Of a stretch of DNA of 64,000 bases, positions 46,011 to 57,900 are shown one piece after another. The stretch is from contig CP136064.1 of the NCBI GenBank assembly GCA_032622095.1, positions 126,901,605 through 126,965,604 on the forward strand, read 5' to 3'. This DNA is from Siphonodentalium dalli (lineage: Eukaryota; Mollusca; Scaphopoda; Gadilida; Siphonodentaliidae). The notes under the pieces were generated by a model, which had not been told where the DNA came from, made no database searches, and worked only from the letters and a program-made list of their open reading frames with translations. Both the position numbers and the translations under genes were made by a program. How positions within the stretch are numbered: the stretch's first letter is position 1; every line of letters starts with the position of its first letter.

Positions 46011-47619
46011 CCACCGTCCGACTTTTTCCCCGAAGTTGTGCACCTTATTGGCAGAAGTTTGGTTGGACGGGTGTGACTAATTACCACCCGGGACCGCCCG
46101 GGTGGCCACACAAGCCTGTGGACACAATATATCGACGTTATAATGTAGCCACATGCCACCTGGGGGCAACATAGGAAAATTTACTCGCTCGCTCGTCTCC
46201 GGCCAGTCATATTAACCCCACAAATGCCGATATTGGCTAAAAGAGTGATTACTGGTGTCTTCGTGTGTTTTCAGACAGATTATTTTGGTGATTATCGGTA
46301 GTGCAATACACATAAGTGTTAATTCCATATATTAACTCGTTGAGGCGTCCACGGCCGATGTTATTAACCCCTCAAATTCCAGTAAAACTGGTAAAATGGT
46401 CTATAAACAAAAAAAACCTTGGGACTGCCCGGGACACTATATCTCGAACAATAGCGACATACCCCACGAGGTCAACCTAGAAAATGTTACTCACTCGCTC
46501 GACTTCGGCCGGTGTTATTAACCCCTCAAAATCCGATAAAATGGTATATAATCAAAAAGAACATTGGGACCGCCGGGCGGCCCCCTGGGCACGTGGACAC
46601 TATATCTCGACGTTATAACGTAGCGACATACCCCACAAGGTCAACCTAGAAAATGTTACTCGCTCGACTCCGGCCGGTGTTATTAACCCCTCAAGATCCG
46701 ATAAAATGGTATATAAACAAAATGAACACTGGGACCGCCCGGGCGGCCCCACGGGCCCGAGGACACTATATCTCGACGTTATAACATAGCGACATACCCC
46801 ACGAGGTTAACCTAGAAAATGTTACTCGCTCGCTCGACTTCGGACGGTGTTATTAACCCCTCAAAATCCTATAAAATGGTATATAAACAAAAAGAACATT
46901 GGGACCGCCCGTGGACACTATATCTCGACGTTATAACGTAGCGACATACCCCACGTGGTCAACATAGAAAATGGTACTCGCTCGCTAGACTCCGGCCGGT
47001 GTTATTAACCCCTCAAAATCCGATAAAATGGTATATAATCAAAAAGAACATTGGGACCGCCCGGGTGGCCCCTGGGCCCGTGGACACTACATCTCGACGT
47101 TATAACGTAGCGACATATCCCACGTGGTCAACATAGAAAATGGTACTCGCTCGCTCGACTCCGGCCTGTGTTATTAACCCCTCAAAATCCGATAAAATGG
47201 TATATAAACAAAAAGAACATTGGGACCGCCCGGGCGGCCCCCTGGGCCCGTGGACACTATATCTCGACGTTATAACGTAGTGACATTCTCCACGAGGTCA
47301 ACCTAGAAAATGTTACTCGCTCACTCGACTCCGGCCGGTATTATTAACCCCATAAAAATCCGATATTGGCTAAGAGGGCACGGAGAGCTCGGTGTCTTCT
47401 TTTGATTTCGGACAGCATATTTTGATGATGCATGGTAGTGCAATACCACCTGATAGTGACTTCCAGATATTGACTCGCTGACGCGTCAACACAAAATCCC
47501 GCAAAATACCGTATCACCATAAATATTCGGCCCTACATGATCGTAAATACCGCAATTTTCTTGAATGTTTTCAATAAAAATTAATAACGTTACACCTACA
47601 TGTATAATTTTTATATTTT

Positions 47620-48232
47620 ATTCATAAAAATAACTAGTTTGAGCAAGATTATTCTCCATTTCTTTTGATCACCCAACAAAATGTTTCATATCACTTTAAT
47701 ACTGGCGCCATCAGTTTGTTCCAGACAGACATCCCATATAAACTAAACTTTCGGTTAATTACACACATAATATTATAAAAGACTATTATGTACTTGTTCG
47801 TCGTGTAAAACTAACTTTATAGATCATGCCACAAATCTATACTCTGGCTAACGCCTATAAAATTCATATATTCCATGCACCTGTCCATAATCTTGGAACT
47901 TTTTGAAGTTTTGACGGGAACCTTAATGTAAAGTCGAAAATATAACTTGAGGAGAAATTGCATAAATTATTGTAAGCAAAGCAAAATCGCTCACAAAATC
48001 ACTTACATCATCAAATTTCGGGTTGGGTCCTTCAGTCAAGTAATAATGAAGAACTATTTTTCCTGTGTTATTTTTAGTCGAGTTTTTGAAGTTTTTCAAA
48101 AACTCGACTTATGGTTTGACGAGGGACGGTTGGCTGGCGGGCGGCGGCAGGCGGACCTAAAGAATGCCTTATAACTTTGATATTTGTGAACGGATTAAAA
48201 AAAAATTTGGTATGGCAGTTGCTCCCAATGAC
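47620..48232 (+). repeat. Segmental duplication, copy 2 (empty site)
   Basis: It carries the uninterrupted site AAACTCGACTTATGGTTTGA, matching the flanks of the MITE in copy 1. Sequence after 48232 differs from copy 1. Confidence 0.9.
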
Positions 48233-48719
48233 ACGAGCGGGTGTAATTGTGTTGAAATCGACAGCAACTGCTTGTCTGAAGAGAGCCGCGGCAGATGTTT
48301 GAATGTGTTGATATCAATTAGCAGTAAAACGGTATCGCAATTGTTATATTGTATACATTAACCCGTTCACAATAATCAGAAGACATATTGGCGGATTTAA
48401 AACGAAACTGTGTTTTCATAACACTTGGGGAAGACGAACAGGTAATCTCGTGACAACAGTGGAGATTTGCGATGAGGTTTCCGTGTTTTTATTGCAATCG
48501 AAAATGGTCGTAATCCCAAAATCTTCTTGGTGCTAGACAATAACGATCAATATGACGAAGAGAGTATTTGTGATACTGGAAACCCGTGTACTTAATTTGC
48601 TTACCGACCAATCACACGATATTTCGTTATGGGGTAGATTATATATAATCGTGTGTGAATTAAAAATAAAATTTAATTCTAAATATCTTAAAATCATGCG
48701 ACCACGTATTCGGTTCACG

Positions 48720-49530
48720 CTTCCATCCATGGTGCTGTATCCGTGTTCCGTCTGCTCTACTGACGCTGAAGACGAGTCAATATATTTCATATGGAAAATA
48801 CGGCGTCGATATTTCAGACCGCCGGAAATTCCAAGGGATACAAGAGCGCGCCTTGGTGGATAAACTGAAATCTGAAAATTTGATGCGATTCTATAATGTA
48901 AATCATGCCGAAAAGAAAACGATCAGTGGAAATAAAATACGAACGTATAGATTATTCAAGTCAAAGTATGAAATTGAACCATACATTGTCAATGCGCGAT
49001 CTGCCAAAGCGAGAATTCTATTCACAAGATTGAGAATCAGTAATCATCGACTGGAAATCGAAAAAGGGAGACACAAACAGCCCCCAAAACCAGTGAGAGA
49101 AAGATTGTGTTCTGCGTGTAATTCAAAACAAATTGAGTCAGAATATCATTTCATCTTAGAATGTCGGGCCTATGAAAGTATTCGCGAAGCTTATGTAAAG
49201 GACATAATTGCAACGTGCCCTCATTTCTTAGAAATGACAAATTATGAGAAGTTAAGATTTATTATGCAGAATGAACAAATTGCAACCGTTAACGTTATAT
49301 GCGACATGATCCGGTCTTTCTTCACCATTCGAGACAATATACATAATGTCTAATAAAAGCAAGTATACCCTGAGTATACCTAAGATTTTATGACAGTAAA
49401 TTCACGAGCGTATATGCATATCGTATGTGATTACTCATGTTAAATTATTCCATATGTTGATATATGTATTTATTATATGTGCAACTGCCCATTGGGTGTA
49501 TTTTGCATTAAAATCTTATCTTATCTTATG
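48720..49530 (+). pseudogene. LINE 3' fragment with (TCTTA)n tail
   Basis: An open frame from before 48853 to TAA at 49351-49353 encodes the region after reverse transcriptase. It includes ISGNKIRTYRLFKSKYEIEP, RLRISNHRLEIEKGRH and a C-x2-C...H-x4-C knuckle (LCSACNSKQIESEYHFILEC) typical of CR1/RTE-like LINE C-termini. A 3' untranslated region of about 160 bp ends in ATCTTATCTTATCTTA at about 49513-49529, a LINE-type short tandem tail. Reverse transcriptase and endonuclease are missing (5' truncation). Upstream traces of the same frame reach about 48.72 kb. Confidence 0.8.
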
Positions 49531-49724
49531 GGGGGGATGACCATATTACATATTATATATTTTCTTTATTAGCTCCACATATGGAGAGTATGATGACCTC
49601 CATCACCGGGAATAATGTTTTCAGTCCTTGCCCAAAAGGTCGTGGGTTGGGTTGCAATATGGGGAGGTACTTTGACCAGGAAAATCCTATTATACATGTC
49701 CAGTTGACATCAGAGGTCTTAAAA

Positions 49725-49955
49725 GGGCACTAATTATTAATAAAATAAAATCATTAATTATATAACCAAAATTGTTGAAATCTGATCGGTGAAAATTGAA
49801 ACATGTGGGTGAAATTGGCCCATGGCGTGTCAAGAGAAAAGGGCACTAAGTATTGGTAAAATCAAATAATTAATTTTATAACCAAAATTGTTGCAATCTG
49901 ATCGGTGAGAATTGAAACATGTGGGTAAAATTAGCCCACAGCGTGTCAAGAGTTA
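49725..49955 (+). repeat. Tandem pair, about 115-bp unit
   Basis: AAAAGGGCACTAA, AACCAAAATTGTTG, TCTGATCGGTGA, AATTGAAACATGTGGGT and GCGTGTCAAGAG occur twice in order. Confidence 0.85.
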
Positions 49956-51307
49956 TAGATGCTGTTGACTTCAGACGACTTAAATGGGCAAATACGAGCA
50001 ATTGTTGGCTGATTTTACAATAAACGCTCTTTATTTGTCATAATATGATAATATTCCAGGCATGTATAAATTGGTGCGTTAGATTAGACTAGTCGATCCT
50101 TAAATAGTGACTTTTCAATTTCTATAAGTGGAGATAGAGCTGTGAACAAATATATGTGATCTGATTTGGTTGGGGGGGATAACGTTTCTAGGTTGACCTC
50201 GTGGGGTATGGCCTACGTTATAATGTCGAGATATAGTGTCCATGGGGCCTCCCGGGCGGTGCCGGGCGGTCCCAGTGTTCTTTATGTTTATATACCATTT
50301 TATCGGATTTTGAGGGGTTAATGACACCGGCCAGAGTCGAGCGAGCGAGTACCATTTTCTAGGTTGACTTCGTGGGGTGTGGCGCTACGATATAACGTCG
50401 AGATATAGTGTCCACGGGCCCATGGGGCCTCCCGGGCGGTCCCAGTGTTCATTATGTTTATATACCATTTTATCGGATTTTGAGGGGTTAATAACACTGA
50501 CCGGAGTCGAGCAAGCGAGTAACATTTTCTAGGTTGACCTCGTGGGGTATGTCGCTATGTTATAACGTCGAGATATAGTGTCCACGGGCCCATGGGGCCA
50601 CCCGGGCGTTCCCGGGCGGTCCCAGCACCACTTGTCCTTTTTGTTTATATACCATTTTATCAGATTTTGAGGGGTTAATAGCACCGGCCGGAGTCGAGCG
50701 AGCGAGTACCATTTTCTAATTTGACCTCGTGGGGTATATCGCTACGTTATAACGTCGCGATATAGTGTCCACGTGCCCATGGGGCGGTCCCGGTCGGTCT
50801 CAGTGTTCTTTTTGTTTATATACCATTTTATCGGATTTTGAGGGGTTAATAACACCGGCCGGAGTCGAGCGAGCGAGTAACATTTTCTAGGTTGACCTCG
50901 TGGGGTATGTCGCTATGTTATAACGTCGAGTTATAGAGTCCACGGGCCCATGGGGCCGCCCGGTCGGTCCCAATGTTCTTTTTGTTTATACACTATTTTA
51001 CCGGAGATTGAGGGGTTAATAACATCGGCCGTGGACGCGTCAACGAGTCAATATATGTATTGCACTACCGAGAATCACCAAAATAATCTGTCTGAAAACA
51101 CACGAAGACATCGGTAATCACACGGGCTCTTTTAGCCAATATCGGCATTTGTGGGGTTAATATGACCGGCCGGAGATGAGTAAATTTTTCTATGTTGCCC
51201 TCAGGTGGCATGTCGCTACGTTATAACGTCGAAATATTGTGTCCACGGGTACGTGGGGCCACCCGGGCGGTCCCGGGCGGTAATTAGTCACACCGGGTTG
51301 GACTGCC

Positions 51308-51666
51308 AAAAGCATCTTATATGCGTACCCCTTGTTTGGACTTTGTAATGCTCCCTGTCAAAACGATGTGCATTGTCAATTTGGTTTATAAATTTGTAAA
51401 AATAACTACCTGTACTTTGATCAAGATTTTATTCCATTTCTATGTGATCACCCCACTGGTGTGTTCTACATAACTTTAATATAATAAACCAGAAATAATT
51501 AAATTTTAACGTGTGTCTAGTATTTTATTTAGTCATCAAAAGTAAACAAAACAACATAAGTATATTTTAACCTAATTCCGAGCATGTTGAATGTAACCAA
51601 ATTAATGTTTAAACCAAGTACAGGATGCAAACATTTATACACTTATATGCCATATACGGAATAATT
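51308..51666. other. No feature recognised
   Basis: AT-rich intronic sequence. TTTGTAAAAATAACTACCTG near 51390 loosely resembles the start of the 44281 duplication. Confidence 0.4.
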
Positions 51667-51813
51667 AAGAAATAAATACACGGTGTAGAGGTGTGTATGG
51701 TCAAGTTGTACCACAAAAAACTGATTGTAGGACGACGCGTAGCGGAGTCCTACAATCAGTTTTTTGTGGTACAACTTGACCATACACACCTCTACACCGT
51801 GTATTTATTTCTT
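51667..51813. repeat. Perfect 147-bp hairpin, 67-nt arms
   Basis: The arms AAGAAATAAATACACGGTGT...GATTGTAGGAC and their complement match without error around a 13-nt loop GACGCGTAGCGGA. It lies in intron 2. A diverged GTGGTACAATTGGAAAAAGT hairpin lies at about 52571-52608. TTTGTAATACGACTG (51815) and GTCGTATTACAAAA (52682) form a possible outer inverted pair. Confidence 0.9.
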
Positions 51814-53021
51814 TTGTAATACGACTGAAAGTTTATGGTCACAATTCGACTGAATAGTCAACGAAATACTGCGCTTTTTCGGTCTCAGGTGAGAAAACAT
51901 TTCGTGGTGTAATTCGTATTGGGCGTACTCGATTTATTTGCATGGAATACTCCGGTAATCTTGTCTTGTTATGAAATTCCCCCATTGACTTTTCGAGGCA
52001 CCTCTTCTAGAAAATAATCGTTGTGATTGGCTAAAAAACGATGTGTTTTCAGCGGCGCCCGTGCCTTTCATTTAAATTGTACAGGAAATAAGAATTGCGG
52101 TCATTTCTGTGTTGAACGTTGTTGGGACAACATGAATATGATCATCGACTATGGACCATTTTCCTTACACAAAGCGATCTAAATGATCTTATCCCCCTTC
52201 TGTACTGGTGAACAAACGCTTTCATTTTCAACTTGATTCCGAAATATCGAATCGACGAATATGATCGAGATTCGAATCGACGAATGCACAGCCCGGCCCC
52301 ATGGATTTATTTTGTCATTTAATATACTTATTAAGTAACTTTCTTTGGTCGTAACATATATCAATATACCATAACATCATTTGGACCATATTCATTGGCA
52401 ACCAAACTGGTTTCAAGCGACAAATCGCTAGAAAATTCGCAAGATTGTCAAGATGTAGCAAAATTCAAAGGGTTACGGGTGCGGGTGTACTCCGTTGATG
52501 CCCCGTTTGCGCGGAGTTAGAAAAGACGGTAAAAGTCGCGTGCGTCGATCTGAATAAACCGATTTTTTTCGTGGTACAATTGGAAAAAGTAGAATTGTAC
52601 CACAAAACTGGAACGAGATAGCCATGGTAACTCGGGCCACTGGCCAATCAGGACATGGCTTTTAAGCATAGTTAGGCAGGGTCGTATTACAAAATAAAGA
52701 CAAACAGTGAAGATTGGGGTGTTTATTTATTTTTTTATACTGAATTGTATCATCCTATCGTGTTGGATTTAGTTTGCGTCGGCATTTTGTCCCAGTTGTT
52801 TACCTCAAAATTTGGCTAAAAATGTGCTCCTCATTGACTTACCGGTCTATAAGTCACAGGTGGATTTTAATATGGGAAATTGGGTTAGAAAGATGTGACT
52901 TATCCACCGAAATTTACGGTATATTGATGCGATGTTTGACATATATATGAGCTACAAATATTTGTCACATGTGATGAGAAAATAAATTTATCCATTTGCT
53001 TTTGGTAAACTTTTGTTTCAG
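51814..53021. other. Intron 2 sequence without a recognised gene
   Basis: It contains a relic of the hAT-like MITE words (CGAATCGACGAATATGATCG) near 52250 and a small hairpin at 52571-52608. No exon candidate with matching phase was needed or found. Confidence 0.4.
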
Positions 53022-53095
53022 GATGATTTTCGTAGTGTATCAAGTTTAAGTGAAGTCAGTGATGTCAGTGACATGGGTGAAGCAATTGATGTACA
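53022..53095 (+). CDS. Exon 3 of the five-exon gene
   Basis: The acceptor CTTTTGTTTCAG and donor GTGAGT at 53096 are both strong. It encodes DDFRSVSSLSEVSDVSDMGE then AIDV and two bases of the next codon. The residues are rich in Ser, Asp and Glu, with an SEVSDVSD pattern that looks disordered and resembles casein-kinase-type acidic serine stretches. The other two frames are closed. Confidence 0.65.
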
Positions 53096-53369
53096 GTGAG
53101 TATACATTGCTTGCCTTGTATCAATTGAAACTGAATTGTGTGTGACATACTGATGCATATGATTCCTCTAATAGGGAATGGAAAATCTAAAAGACTAAAA
53201 GAGTTAAATTCAGGTTTGTGCTGTTTTTACTTCAACTTGAGAAAGTCAAGTTTGAGCTGTTCCCATGGTTTGTGCTCATTAGTGATTACCGGTGGTTTAT
53301 GGTGCACATTATTAACGTAAAAATTACACCAGCCGAGTTGTTTAACCAACACCCAGCCAATAGGCCATA

Positions 53370-53612
53370 TTATGGAATACTTCCACTGTTATTGATAATA
53401 GGCACGATTCATCGATTATAATTGATTATTGACGACCGATTTTCGATTATCGTAGACTGCTGCTTGCTAAGACCAACAAATATGTCTTAATAATTGACTC
53501 ATTGAGGCCTATCAAGATCTACAAAATAAAAGATAAAAGAAACAAATGTCATATGAAAGCCACTTTTTTCAGGACAACAATAGGGTAATACAGATTTATT
53601 ATTTAATTTCAG
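53370..53612. other. Intron 3 remainder
   Basis: GATTCATCGATTATAATTGA and TTTTCGATTATCG words resemble those near 60070-60110, probably old MITE sequence. Otherwise plain. Confidence 0.35.
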
Positions 53613-53664
53613 GCAGCAATTGACTGAGGATGCTATCTGAGGTGCCAAACCGAAAACACAAGCT
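53613..53664 (+). CDS. Exon 4 of the five-exon gene, with in-frame TGA
   Basis: The acceptor TTTAATTTCAG completes the split codon (CA + G). The frame reads QQLTEDAI, TGA at 53638-53640, then GAKPKTQA to donor GTGAGT at 53665 in phase 0. TGA may be the true stop (79-residue protein, with exon 5 as 3' untranslated), a recoded codon, or a C-to-T mutation of CGA. The frame and phase continue correctly after TGA, which is unexpected if the TGA simply ended translation. Confidence 0.6.
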
Positions 53665-54853
53665 GTGAGTAGCTGCATTGACTATCTACTAGTACTGTGT
53701 AAGCCCAGGGCGATGGTGATTGTTTTGACAAAAAATCTTGGGACTAGTGGGCTTACATTAGAGGACCCCCTGGGCACCTTCGCAAAGATACGTTCATTTA
53801 TCAAAACTGCATGGTCGGGTTTGATTCTGTTTAAACATGGTTTTGTAGCTTGGTAAGTTGACTATACATGTGCTACATATAGACACAATAAATAGGCCCA
53901 TCGATCTCCAGATAAGAAGGCACACACATGTTCCACACATAGCACATTGCGATCATATGTGTATGGATGTGTCGGGTTAACATAGAATCGTTACAATATT
54001 ATCTGATGACTCTTTAAAAAGCCATAATTGTATAGTTTGTAGCTATACGATATATGCGTATTCGATAAGATGATTCATTGTCGCGTAACAGTCTACTCGA
54101 GTGGTAACGAGTCATAAAGTCTGTAAAATAAACATAATTATAAAAAATCATCCTATCGTCCTGCATGTGTGGTCTATATACAAACTCCAAGCATGTTAAT
54201 ACTAAACGAATATCCGGTTAGCTGCATGCATACGAACGATAGTATTCACTGTGTGTGATCAAGGCATCGCAAATCTGAATGCTTGATGGATGTTCAATTA
54301 ATTTCAATTGAATTACATTCATAATAGATATGCACACAATATTTCGCCTATGTTATGGATTCATATTTCAGATGACATTCACAGTCCAATTGATCAGCCT
54401 CAGATACACATAAAAACACTTTAAAACTCATCAGAACTCCTAAGTGATACAAATTTTACTGCACAGAAGCTCAGCGTTTGGTGACATCTTCATCTGCGAT
54501 GTTAACATCTTTCTGGACCGACAGTGGTCCCTGCATATTGCGCGGATTTTGAGAACGAAACTGATTTTTAAAATTCTGTTCTATCCTACGCTTCATTGAC
54601 AGATACAACTATATACCGGCATATGTTTTGGAAGTGTGGAAGTCCAGGAACTATACTAGTGGGTGGATGTTCTCGAAAATTTGAGTGAGCAAAAACACTA
54701 TTGAAAAAAGTTTCGCCAAAAGATATATTAAATGGTTTGATCTGGGAAAACTGATTTGGAAAACTGGTGGATAAAGACTCCTGCTTTGTGTGGACAGACA
54801 ATGTTCATTGTCTGTTTTATGATCAGAAACAAACATATCCCCATATCATATAT
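53665..54853. other. Intron 4, first part
   Basis: No exon or complete element recognised. The frames here are short. Confidence 0.4.
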
Positions 54854-55256
54854 ACACAGAACGACACGATGTGTAAATGGGTTTGTCGATACGGTACGAG
54901 TATCAGTGCTGTCACGGAAGGATAGAATCGCCATTCTATCCTTCCGCGACAGCACGAGTGCCGTATCAACAAACCCATTTACACATCATGTCGTTCTGTG
55001 TTTATTACTCGCTTTGCGTCCTAGAATTCATGCATTAAAAATACAGGATTAGAAGGCTTATTTAGGTTCATACAAGGCGTGTTTGTCATGTGTGATGATT
55101 CTTTTATTTAAATATTTCCAGTTTCATGGTTGATGCGAATGTCGTGTACATCATTTTATGTCAAAGAGATATGTATGGAACGTACGTTCCATACGGATTT
55201 GAAATATGGAACAGCAATAACACTGTACTTCTAGGAACAAGCGTGTAATAAACTTG
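54854..55256 (+). mobile_element. Foldback MITE, copy 1 (inverted copy at 58250)
   Basis: Begins with a 148-bp hairpin (54854-55001): ACACAGAACGACACGATGTG pairs with CATCATGTCGTTCTGTGT, and GAAGGATAGAAT pairs with ATTCTATCCTTC. It then shares TTCTAGG/CCTAGAA, TCATGTGTGATGAT, GGAACGTACGTTCCATA and ACAGCAATAACACTGTACTT with 58250-58630 in inverted order. Confidence 0.7.
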
Positions 55257-56002
55257 AAAATGAGTTTCCCATTTTCTCGGCTTTGGTGATACCCTCAGCT
55301 TTGTTGATACCACGTACACAGGGGTGATACTGACATTCACTTGTCATGAAGTGAGCATAATATTGATATAGGTATGGCCACTCAGCCAAGTGATAACAAT
55401 GCACAGGTGTGTCTCCCTTTGACAACGTGTCAGGCATTTAATTAAGGTGGTGATGCTGGTACTATTATGTTGTTGATTCTCTGTCATGTCTGGGCATTCC
55501 AATGCTTCCTCATAAATATTTATTTATTATCAACTCGGAATGATATGTTTCTTGAAGGGCTCATTTATTGTGCCGTCTTTGATATTTTTCCAACATCATT
55601 TTGAACTCTGTCACAACCGAGACTAGGAGTTTGCAAATAACACAAAATTATTCAAATGTCAACGTAAATAAATGTAAATGATAAGATACTACAAAATAGG
55701 CTAATGCAACTCAGCACTGACATTATGCGAAACTTGATTTACTGAAAATGATCGATCAATAAATTGCTCTAGTTGTCAAATTTGAAACTTTCCACATTGC
55801 AAATGGTAATTATATGCCTATTTTAGCCGCATTACATATTTTCTTGAAAACCTACAACACTATTTCAGATCCCCACCCATTGGAAACTTTTTTTTCGTTC
55901 ATCTTTTCGTTTTATTTTCATTAAATTGTTTAAATTTTGTTATTCAATTTATTTTCAAGTTATGAAACATGGATAATATGGTTTGATTATATGTAAAGAT
56001 TA

Positions 56003-56731
56003 TCTATTATATATTTTGGAAGATCTGTCTGTGTGTGTGTCGACCCGATTTCGATGAAACTTGGTGTGTGGGGGTATTTTCTGCGGGGAAGTGACATAGG
56101 CCTATTAATTTGCCCGTGCGACGTGACCTTGACCTTGAAATCGGGTAATTTCAACGTAAAACGCCCGAATATCACGGGATTTCGATGAAACTTTGTATGT
56201 GGGGATACTTTCGGTTGTGGAGTGGCATAGGCCTATTAATGTGCCTGTGCAATGTGACCTTGAAATGGGTCATTTCAAGGTCAAACACCCGAATATCACG
56301 GGATTTCGATGAAACTTGGTATGTCGGGGTACTTTCGGCCGTGGAGTGGTATGGGCCTATTAATTTGCCAGTGCGACGTGACCTTGAAATTGGGTCATTT
56401 CAAGGTCAAATCGCGAATTTTGACGGGATTTCCACGAAATTTGATACATGGGGTTACGTTTGTCGACTGAGTTTTGGATGGGTCAAATCGTGACCCCGAC
56501 CTGACCTTGACCTTCAAAATCATCAATTCAAGGTCAAATCGGGTAAAACCGGATTGATTTTGACGGGTACTTTTGTCGGGTTCTTTTGTCCGGGCAGTGT
56601 TTTGGGCGGGTCAAATCGTGACCCCACCTGACCTTGACCTTCAAAATGGACAATTCAATGTCAAATCGCGCAATTCGCCAAAAAGCAGAGGGGAAACAGC
56701 CCGGACGAAGTCGGGTCGATCCACCTGCTAG
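56003..56731 (+). mobile_element. Complete Helitron-like element in intron 4
   Basis: Preceded by A (56002), it starts TCTATTATATATTTTGGAAG. The 3' end is CCCGGACGAAGTCGGG, spacer TCGATCCACCTG, CTAG (56728-56731), followed by T. The body repeats GGGATTTCGATGAAACTTGG and TCAAGGTCAAA. At 729 bp it is non-autonomous, and it lies 83 bp upstream of exon 5. Confidence 0.8.
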
Positions 56732-56813
56732 TTGTATATATAAAGAAGAAAACAATAATTTGGTAGTAAACTACATGTATATACATCAACATGAACATTT
56801 ATTTCCTTTTTAG

Positions 56814-56885
56814 GCTGACTTCGGCTTAAGGAATGAAGAATTGGAGTTTGCTCCTAATGTGCCAGATATGGCTTGCAGCTGTTAA
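56814..56885 (+). CDS. Exon 5 of the five-exon gene, with TAA stop
   Basis: The acceptor is TTATTTCCTTTTTAG. In the frame set by exon 4 it encodes ADFGLRNEELEFAPNVPDMA then CSC and TAA (56883-56885). The terminal Cys-Ser-Cys would be a CXC-type end as in prenylated Rab proteins, but nothing else suggests a GTPase. A polyadenylation signal AATAAA follows at 56966. If codon 80 is a genuine stop, this exon is 3' untranslated. Confidence 0.55.
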   Translation, partial: ADFGLRNEELEFAPNVPDMACSC

Positions 56886-56965
56886 CTGTTAACCTAAGGT
56901 ATATTCCATTCTGCAACCGATATATCGGAAAAGACATTCTTAATCGCTAAAATTAATTCCAATTA

Positions 56966-56971
56966 AATAAA
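56966..56971 (+). terminator. Polyadenylation signal AATAAA
   Basis: Canonical hexamer 81 nt after the TAA of exon 5. It is a common word in AT-rich DNA, so position is the main support. Confidence 0.45.
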
Positions 56972-57299
56972 GCATTCTTGTTTATATTAATAACATCCAT
57001 TGACTGTATTAAACACATGATATTATACCAAATCCAAATTTAGCAAAAGTGTCAGTGTCATTGACACTTTCATTTGGCTTAGAAATCATAATATTCATGT
57101 TGTATAAATGCTAAATGGAGCAATCTTCAAAAGAATCTTTTGATATTTGGTTCACCTTTTAAATAAAAACATACAGGTCATCATTAAGTTGGAGTCAAAT
57201 ATTTATATAATTGTGTTCAGTTCGTCCCAAAATGATGTCCATGAGTTTGATTGAACAATTATCCAGATTTTATTTTTTTATTACCGGTATTTGAGTTCA

Positions 57300-57900
57300 C
57301 AAGGTGAATATTTGAAATGAGTTTGCAAACTAGGCTTGGATTGACATTTTCACTGGTTACGACCTTTTAATTTACATTTTTTGGCATTGAGCACCTTCGA
57401 AAAGGTGTCCGGGTGTTATTTTGAAAAATTATTTACAGATTTTTGATCTTTGTCACAAGAGGAATATCTTAAATGAGCTTACAAACTAGGTCTGGCCAGA
57501 CATTTTTGCCATAGTTATGGCCCTTTGAGTCATTTTTTGGTGTATAGCATCCAGGGAAAAATTGTGTGGGGTTTATGTTGAACAGTTATCAAAGAATTTG
57601 AAAGATTTTCGGTATTTTAGTTTACGAGCAAGACCAGATCTGGAGTTTGCAATCTAGGCCTGGCCAGACATTTTCACAAGAGTTATGTTCCTTTGATCAT
57701 CATTTTTCGACAAGCAGCACCAAGAAACAAGACCGTGAACCATCCCAGCCACACACTTTTCACTGGAGTTATTGCCATTTGATTTTCATTTTGTTTTGGG
57801 AGAAGCAACTTGAAATGGATCTTAGGATATCTCAAACAAATATTAACTGATTTCAATTATTTTTCAGCATATTTTGAAAATGCTCTTCCTCAACCTTGCC
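57300..57900 (+). repeat. Tandem array, about 155-bp unit, 3 copies
   Basis: GAGTTTGCAAACTAGGC and its variants, GGCCAGACATTTT, AGTTATGGCCCTTTGA and TTTTTGGTGTATAGCA recur near 57320, 57474 and 57636. The AGTTATGG word is shared with the array at 45290-46010. Confidence 0.7.

Larger units (their letters stand above)
46050..51307. repeat. 5.3-kb inverted repeat with satellite arms
   Basis: The left arm, about 46050-47480, and right arm, about 50140-51307, are opposed arrays of a 150-175 bp unit containing TATATCTCGACGTTATAACG, CCCCACGAGGTCAACCTAGA and GTGTTATTAACCCCTCAAAA. The outermost sequences also match: GTGTGACTAATTACC on the left, GGTAATTAGTCACAC on the right. So do the GGCTAAAAGAG...GTGCAATAC modules. 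Between the arms lie the second segmental-duplication copy and a LINE 3' fragment. This is either one foldback element with satellite-like arms or an inverted duplication. Confidence 0.7.

Noticed and set aside
48552-48863. 103-codon frame upstream of the LINE fragment
   Set aside because: It overlaps a LINE-like frame in another phase and has no recognisable motif, so it is not listed as a gene.
56886-57400. SECIS element for the in-frame TGA
   Set aside because: ATGA, AA and TGA words exist (for example near 57018), and a 9-bp stem lies at about 57043-57070. They do not combine into the expected stem, quartet and apical loop.
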